Of a DNA stretch of 64,000 bases, positions 59,943 to 64,000 are shown in pieces. Numbering within the stretch: the stretch's first letter is position 1; each line of letters starts with the position of its first letter. Source of the stretch: Pseudomonas songnenensis (lineage in GTDB: Bacteria > Pseudomonadota > Gammaproteobacteria > Pseudomonadales > Pseudomonadaceae); contig NZ_RFFN01000001.1 of assembly GCF_003696315.1 (NCBI RefSeq), forward strand, positions 727,679 through 791,678, in the 5' to 3' direction. The notes beneath the pieces are model-generated. The model saw only the letters and a program-made list of their open reading frames with translations, was not told where the DNA came from and ran no database searches. Both the position numbers and the translations under genes were made by a program.

Positions 59943-60833
59943 ATGAAACTCTCTCTGGGCCCGGTGCTGTTCTACTGGGATCGCCAGCAGACGCTGGATT
60001 TCTACGCCAACATGGCGGAGCAGCCGCTGGATGTGATCTACCTTGGTGAAACGGTGTGCTCCAAGCGCCGTGCGCTGATGCTCGATGACTGGCTGGGGCT
60101 GGCCCGGGATCTCGCGGAAGCCTCGTCGGCACAGCTGGTCTTGTCCGGCCTGACGCTGGTCGAGGCGGCGTCCGAGCTGTCCAGCCTGCGTCGTCTGTGC
60201 GACAACGGCGAACTGCTGGTCGAAGCCAACGACATGGGCGCAGTGCAGCTGATGTCCGAGCGCAAGCTGCCCTTCGTCGGCGGGCCGGCGCTGAATCTCT
60301 ACAACGGCCATGCGCTGGCCGAGCTGGTGGCCAGTGGGATGAGCCGCTGGGTACCGCCGGTGGAAGCGTCCGGCAAGCTGATCAGGAGTGCTCGGACGCA
60401 GATGCTGGAGCTGGGCATCCCGTTGCCGGAAATCGAGATCTTCGCCTACGGCCACTTGCCGCTGGCCTATTCGGCGCGCTGCTTTACCGCCCGTGCCGAG
60501 AACCGGCCAAAGGATGACTGCCAGTTCTGCTGCCAGAACTACCCCGAGGGTATTGCGTTGCTGAGCCAGGAGGGCGAGGCGCTGTTCACCATCAATGGCA
60601 TCCAGACCATGTCCGCTTCGGTCAGCAACCTGCTCGCCGACTATCAGGGGCTGGTGGACAGCGGCGCCGACCTGCTGCGCCTGAGCCCGCGGGCCGCCGG
60701 CATGGAGGAGGTGATCGGCGCCTTCGACGCGGTGCGCAAGGGCGCGCTGCCGCCCCTGGCGGTGGATGGGTGCAATGGTTATTGGCATGGCCAGCCGGGC
60801 ATGCTGCGTGCCGAGGAGGCCGGATTATGCTGA
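59943..60833 (+). CDS. ubiV: Oxygen-independent ubiquinone hydroxylase subunit UbiV
   Basis: A 296-residue U32-family protein, partner of UbiU. Cluster cysteines are in GETVCSKRR near residue 40 and in SARCFTARAENRPKDDCQFC. The start at 59943 follows GAGGAGCC. Its stop lies within the ubiT start (overlap of seven bases), so the three genes are translationally coupled. Confidence 0.94.
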   Translation: MKLSLGPVLFYWDRQQTLDFYANMAEQPLDVIYLGETVCSKRRALMLDDWLGLARDLAEASSAQLVLSGLTLVEAASELSSLRRLCDNGELLVEANDMGAVQLMSERKLPFVGGPALNLYNGHALAELVASGMSRWVPPVEASGKLIRSARTQMLELGIPLPEIEIFAYGHLPLAYSARCFTARAENRPKDDCQFCCQNYPEGIALLSQEGEALFTINGIQTMSASVSNLLADYQGLVDSGADLLRLSPRAAGMEEVIGAFDAVRKGALPPLAVDGCNGYWHGQPGMLRAEEAGLC

Positions 60834-61321
60834 ACCCGCGTGCCCATCTGGTGAACCTCGGCGGCCGGTTGCTGCCGCTGGCGGCCAAGACACCATTCCT
60901 CCTGCAGCGCCTGGCGCTGGAGCGCAGCCTGAATCAGGTTTTCGCCGAAGCGCTGAGCGACGGTGCCTTCGATGTGCTCGATGGCCACTGGATGCGGCTC
61001 GAGGTTGCCGACCTTGGGCTGGCCTGGTGCCTGACCTGCGAGCGCGAGCAGTTGCGCATTGCCGCGCAGGCGCCAGTGGAGGTGACCATTCGCGGCAACT
61101 GGCGCGAGTTCCTGCTGCTGGCCAGTCGTCAGGAGGACCCGGACACACTGTTCTTCCGTCGCCGGCTGGTCATCGAGGGCGACACCGAGCTGGGCCTGGC
61201 GATCAAGAACCTGATCGACAGCCTCGATCCCGATACCCTGCCGAGCTGGCTGTGGAAGCTGCTGCAGGGGGCCGGCGAGGAAGTTGCTGCAGCCGGTCGG
61301 GCGCAAGCAGCAGGCGCCTGA
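60827..61321 (+). CDS. ubiT: Ubiquinone biosynthesis accessory protein UbiT (SCP2 domain)
   Basis: A 164-residue SCP2-type lipid-binding protein (domain about 40-130, with VEVTIRGNWREFLLLASRQEDPDTLFFRRRL typical). UbiT carries quinone precursors for the anaerobic pathway. The start follows GAGGAGGCCGG and overlaps the end of ubiV. It is last in ubiUVT and is followed by a hairpin. Confidence 0.92.
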   Translation: MLNPRAHLVNLGGRLLPLAAKTPFLLQRLALERSLNQVFAEALSDGAFDVLDGHWMRLEVADLGLAWCLTCEREQLRIAAQAPVEVTIRGNWREFLLLASRQEDPDTLFFRRRLVIEGDTELGLAIKNLIDSLDPDTLPSWLWKLLQGAGEEVAAAGRAQAAGA

Positions 61322-61466
61322 TACACGGTTTGCCGCTGCCGAGGTAAAGCTGCTGCTTTTCTTCCTGGTCGAACCTCGCGCTACGCTTCAGGGCAGAGCG
61401 CTGAGGTTGGAGTTTCCATGTGGATGCGTGGTGGCCAGCGGCAAACCCTGCATCTCGTTACGCCGG

Positions 61467-61493
61467 GCCAGGCGCGTCGCGCGCTGGCGTTTT
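61467..61493. terminator. Hairpin with T-run between ubiT and the DGC gene
   Basis: GCCAG-GCGCG with CGCGCTGGC, one bulge, then TTTT on the plus strand. It lies between convergent ubiT and the DGC gene and could serve ubiT. The stem lies inside an otherwise gene-free 182-base gap. Confidence 0.4.
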
Positions 61494-61503
61494 CCCGACC
61501 ACT

Positions 61504-61890
61504 TCAGAATGCGTGCATTTGCATGCGGTCGCTGGCAATGATGTCCTTCATGTCCTCGAACAGCGCGGTGATTTCTTCCTCGCTGCAGTCTTCCCGATAG
61601 CGTTTGCGCAGCCCGTAGCTGCTGAGGGTGATGTGCACGTCCGGCGTGACGCCATGCTGCGCCAGACAGGCGCGGGCGCAGTGCATCGGGCAGCCGTCGA
61701 TGGCGAGAATAGGGCGGCCGGAGTTGGCTTTCTTCACCAGCGCGGCGACGCGACCGCCCACCCCGGCGATGCAGGACATTTCCGCGAGCCCGGCGCGATC
61801 GAGGCGCACCGCCAGGGTGTTGGCCAGCTGAGCGACATTCGAACAACCGGAGCAGGAATAGACCAAGGGCAGGGGCGTGCTGGTGATCAT
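61504..61890 (-). CDS. DGC-domain putative zinc-binding protein
   Basis: A 128-residue protein with the DGC motif: CSGCSNVAQLAN at the N-terminus (Cys13, Cys16), Cys near 40 (EMSCIAGVGG), and IDGCPMHCARACL in the middle. Such proteins are predicted to bind zinc or another metal through these cysteines; the role is not known. The C-terminal part ends with EEITALFEDMKDII. The start at 61890 follows CAGGAGAACG. It lies between the ubiUVT and FNR-like genes, suggesting a role in anaerobic metabolism. Confidence 0.78.
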   Translation of the reverse strand: MITSTPLPLVYSCSGCSNVAQLANTLAVRLDRAGLAEMSCIAGVGGRVAALVKKANSGRPILAIDGCPMHCARACLAQHGVTPDVHITLSSYGLRKRYREDCSEEEITALFEDMKDIIASDRMQMHAF

Positions 61891-61986
61891 CGCGTTCTCC
61901 TGGCAGTGGCGTGACGCGGGCCATTGGAGGCGCGCGGGCAACAGGCTTGGACAGCCATCAAGAATGACGAACAACTGTGCCGCAAC

Positions 61987-62664
61987 TCACTCGTCATAGG
62001 CAGCGAGTTTGCGGTTGTCGAGAATTTCGATGCGCCGGCGCTGGACCGAAATGGTTCCGGCATCGATCAGCCGATGCAGGATGCGCGAGAAGGTTTCCGG
62101 CTGGATGCCGAGCTTCGAGGCGATCAGCCGCTTCGGTACGTCGAGCATCACCACGCCGCTGTCGTCCTGCTGCGATTGAGCGAGAAAACGCACCACGCGA
62201 TGGCTGGCATTGGCCAAGGTGAGCGTGTCGATCTCGGTCATGCGCTGATGCAGGCGGATGCTCAGGGTGGCGAGGATGTCCAGGCAGATGTCCGGATGCT
62301 GTTCGAGAATGCGCCGGTAATGCGGGCCGTTCAGGCTCGCCACCAGGCTGGCCTTTAGCGCGGTGGCGCTGACCGGATAGCTTGGCGTGCCCTTGAACAG
62401 CAGGGCTTCGGCAAAGGATTCTCCGGCGCGCATCACTTCGACCAGCTTTTCCTGGCCGTCGCAGACGACGCGGTGCAGCTTGATCTGCCCGCTGAAGAGA
62501 AAATAGAAGCGATCGGCCTTGTCGCCCTGATGAAACAGCGACGCCCCCGCCGGCAGGCGCTTCAGGTTGGCAGAGGTACACACCTCCTGTAGCGCGGCCT
62601 CGGGCAGTCGGCTGAACAGATGGTGGCGGCGCAGCTCGGCCACCAGGGTTTTTTCGGTGAGCAT
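61987..62664 (-). CDS. Second cluster-less FNR-family transcription regulator
   Basis: A 225-residue Crp/Fnr protein. It has the effector beta-roll (LFHQGDKADRFYFLFSGQIK), a dimer helix and a helix-turn-helix with LGIQPETFSRILHRL, carrying the same ExxSR recognition set as DnrD. Only one Cys is in the N-terminus, so no FNR-type cluster is expected. P. stutzeri has several such paralogs (DnrD, DnrE, DnrS); its position beside nrdD may fit DnrS, but I cannot confirm the name. The start at 62664 follows GGGGGAGGACAC. Confidence 0.88.
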   Translation of the reverse strand: MLTEKTLVAELRRHHLFSRLPEAALQEVCTSANLKRLPAGASLFHQGDKADRFYFLFSGQIKLHRVVCDGQEKLVEVMRAGESFAEALLFKGTPSYPVSATALKASLVASLNGPHYRRILEQHPDICLDILATLSIRLHQRMTEIDTLTLANASHRVVRFLAQSQQDDSGVVMLDVPKRLIASKLGIQPETFSRILHRLIDAGTISVQRRRIEILDNRKLAAYDE

Positions 62665-62731
62665 GTGTCCTCCCCCGGACTGAACCGGGTTTATCAGCCT
62701 GCATCCTAGGAGGCAGGCATCCGGCGCTTCC

Positions 62732-62745
62732 TTGATCAGAGACAA
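62732..62745 (-). promoter_or_regulatory. Degenerate FNR-like site before the second FNR-family gene
   Basis: TTGATCAGAGACAA on the plus strand keeps one good half site (TTGAT) and a weak second half (two mismatches). It lies about 68 bases before the regulator's start. Function uncertain. Confidence 0.35.
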
Positions 62746-62795
62746 GTCTGCCCCTCATGGCACGTGGAGGCCGTTTGGCGGTCGCTCGGACAGGC

Positions 62796-62809
62796 TTGAC
62801 GCTGGTCAA
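62796..62809 (+). promoter_or_regulatory. FNR-type box of nrdD
   Basis: TTGACGCTGGTCAA, a symmetric TTGAC-N4-GTCAA box. A -10-like TAAAGT at 62832-62837 implies a start near 62844, placing the box at -41.5, the class II position. Confidence 0.72.
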
Positions 62810-62838
62810 TTCGGTAACGGCGTTACGCCTCTAAAGTC

Positions 62839-62883
62839 ACACCATATTGTGTTTCCTGAGAAAAAATACACTACATATGGTTA
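62839..62883 (+). promoter_or_regulatory. Two tandem NrdR-like boxes at the nrdD start
   Basis: ACACCATATTGTGT at 62839-62852 and ACACTACATATGGTTA at 62868-62883 each match about 12 of 16 positions of the NrdR consensus, with centres 30 bases apart (about three turns). They overlap the inferred transcription start, as expected for a repressor of ribonucleotide reductase genes. Confidence 0.55.
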
Positions 62884-62894
62884 TGGAGGCGTCG

Positions 62895-64000
62895 ATGCCC
62901 AGGCAGGCAGAAGTGGCAAAACCGGTTTCGCTGCGCAAGCGTGACGGACGGTTGGCAACGTTCGAAGTGGACAAGATCGCGCGTGCGATCGCCGCCGCAG
63001 GCGCGGCGACTGGCGAATTCGAGGCCGAAATGGCGCAGGCGCTGGCCGAGGCCGTTCGTCAGCAACTGGCGCATCGCACGGCAGTTGAGGTCGAGCAGGT
63101 GCAGGATGGCGTAGAGCGCGCGCTGATGGCAGCCGGCTACTTCGATACCGCGCGTGCCTACATCGTCTACCGCGAACGGCATGCGCGGCTGCGCCGCGAT
63201 CGCAAGGCGGTGGTGGACGTGGCGGCCTCGATGAACGAATACCTGTCGCGCGAGGACTGGCGGGTACGCGCCAACGCCAACCAGGGCTATTCACTGGGCG
63301 GGCTGATCCTCAACGTGTCGGGCAAGGTCACCGCCAACTACTGGCTGGACGAGGTCTACAGTCCTGAGATCGGCACCGCGCATCGCGAAGGCGATCTGCA
63401 TATCCATGACCTGGACATGCTCGCCGGCTACTGTGCCGGCTGGTCGCTGCGCACGCTGCTCAATGAAGGCTTCAACGGCATTCCCGGACGGGTCGAAGCG
63501 GGCCCGCCCAAGCACCTGTCCAGCGCCCTGGGGCAGATGGTCAACTTTCTCGGCACGCTGCAGAACGAGTGGGCCGGCGCCCAGGCGTTCAGCAGCTTCG
63601 ATACCTATCTCGCGCCGTTCGTGCGCAAGGACCAGCTCGGTTTCGATGAGGTGCGTCAGGCGATCCAGGAGTTCATCTATAACCTCAACGTGCCGTCGCG
63701 CTGGGGCACGCAGACTCCTTTCACCAACCTGACCTTCGACTGGGTTTGCCCGGAAGACCTGCGCGAGCAGATCCCCTATATCGGCGGCGAGGAAATGCCC
63801 TTCGCCTACGGCGAGCTGCAGGCCGAGATGGAGCTGATCAACCGCGCCTATATAGAAGTGATGCAGGCCGGTGACGGCCTCGGCCGGGTGTTCACCTTCC
63901 CGATCCCGACCTACAACATCACCCACGACTTCCCCTGGGACAGCGAGAACGCCGAGCGCCTGTTCGAGATGACCGCGCGCTACGGGCTGCCGTACTTCCA
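62895..64000 (+). CDS. nrdD: Anaerobic ribonucleoside-triphosphate reductase NrdD (5' part, cut by window edge)
   Basis: About 368 residues are present and the frame is open to the window end. The N-terminal ATP-cone (about 10-100: VSLRKRDGRLATFEVDKIARAI) is followed by the class III catalytic barrel (GDLHIHDLDMLAGYCAGWSLRTLLNEGF, then FNLTFDW-like TPFTNLTFDWVCP). The glycyl-radical region lies beyond the edge. It makes dNTPs without O2. The ATG at 62895 is chosen because GGAGG precedes it; in-frame ATGs at 62877 and 62883 fall in the second NrdR-like box. The activase nrdG is expected to the right. Confidence 0.93.
   Translation, partial: MPRQAEVAKPVSLRKRDGRLATFEVDKIARAIAAAGAATGEFEAEMAQALAEAVRQQLAHRTAVEVEQVQDGVERALMAAGYFDTARAYIVYRERHARLRRDRKAVVDVAASMNEYLSREDWRVRANANQGYSLGGLILNVSGKVTANYWLDEVYSPEIGTAHREGDLHIHDLDMLAGYCAGWSLRTLLNEGFNGIPGRVEAGPPKHLSSALGQMVNFLGTLQNEWAGAQAFSSFDTYLAPFVRKDQLGFDEVRQAIQEFIYNLNVPSRWGTQTPFTNLTFDWVCPEDLREQIPYIGGEEMPFAYGELQAEMELINRAYIEVMQAGDGLGRVFTFPIPTYNITHDFPWDSENAERLFEMTARYGLPYF

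Overview
The window is GC-rich gammaproteobacterial DNA that looks like a Pseudomonas stutzeri (Stutzerimonas) chromosome. It holds the whole lower denitrification pathway, from nitrite to N2, plus its regulators and maturation factors. The nirSTB layout with a tetraheme NirT, the norCBD order, the dnrN-dnrO-dnrD regulatory block and the NosD and NnrS lengths all match what I recall of P. stutzeri. No rRNA, tRNA, IS element, prophage or CRISPR array was seen.

Bases 1-17236 are general metabolism: a cut cytosine permease (codB), periplasmic catalase katB with ankB, cyanase, a phytanoyl-CoA dioxygenase-like protein, the phenylalanine-catabolic operon phhABC with its divergent regulator phhR, L-serine dehydratase, a thioredoxin-reductase-like flavoprotein, two tandemly duplicated orphan TRAP substrate-binding proteins, several small proteins and an acyl-CoA dehydrogenase.

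Bases 17425-25667 are the nitrous oxide reductase operon nosRZDFYL-tatE. Then come nnrS, a short-chain dehydrogenase, an HPP-CBS membrane protein with a convergent LysR gene, and (30466-36574, minus strand) a complete minor-pilin operon pilEVWXY1-fimT lodged between the nos and nir blocks.

Bases 36825-49898 are the nitrite reductase region. nirJEN and nirQ-norE-norF read leftward and nirSTBMCFDLGH reads rightward, together giving cytochrome cd1, its electron carriers and the complete heme d1 pathway. norCBD (NO reductase) follows, then an array of palindromic repeats.

Bases 54456-64000 are the control and anaerobic-support block: dnrP, dnrD (FNR/DNR-type regulator), dnrO, dnrN (di-iron repair protein), divergent norR (NO-sensing sigma-54 activator), ubiUVT (oxygen-independent ubiquinone synthesis), a DGC zinc-binding protein, a second cluster-less FNR-family regulator, and the start of nrdD (anaerobic ribonucleotide reductase).

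The blocks are tied together by FNR/DNR boxes (TTGAT-N4-ATCAA type) ahead of nosR, nnrS, nirJ, nirQ, nirS, nirM, norC, dnrP, dnrD, ubiU and nrdD. dnrN has its own sigma-54 promoter facing norR. Where a -10 element could be placed, the boxes sit near -41.5, as expected for class II activation. The best leads for new biology are the layered nrdD promoter (FNR box plus two NrdR-like boxes), the sigma-54 promoter of dnrN, the CxxxCH heme motif in NirB, and the uncharacterised partners DnrO, the DGC protein, the 69-residue protein and the HPP-CBS protein. All start choices, family names and regulatory sites come from reading the sequence; no searches were run.
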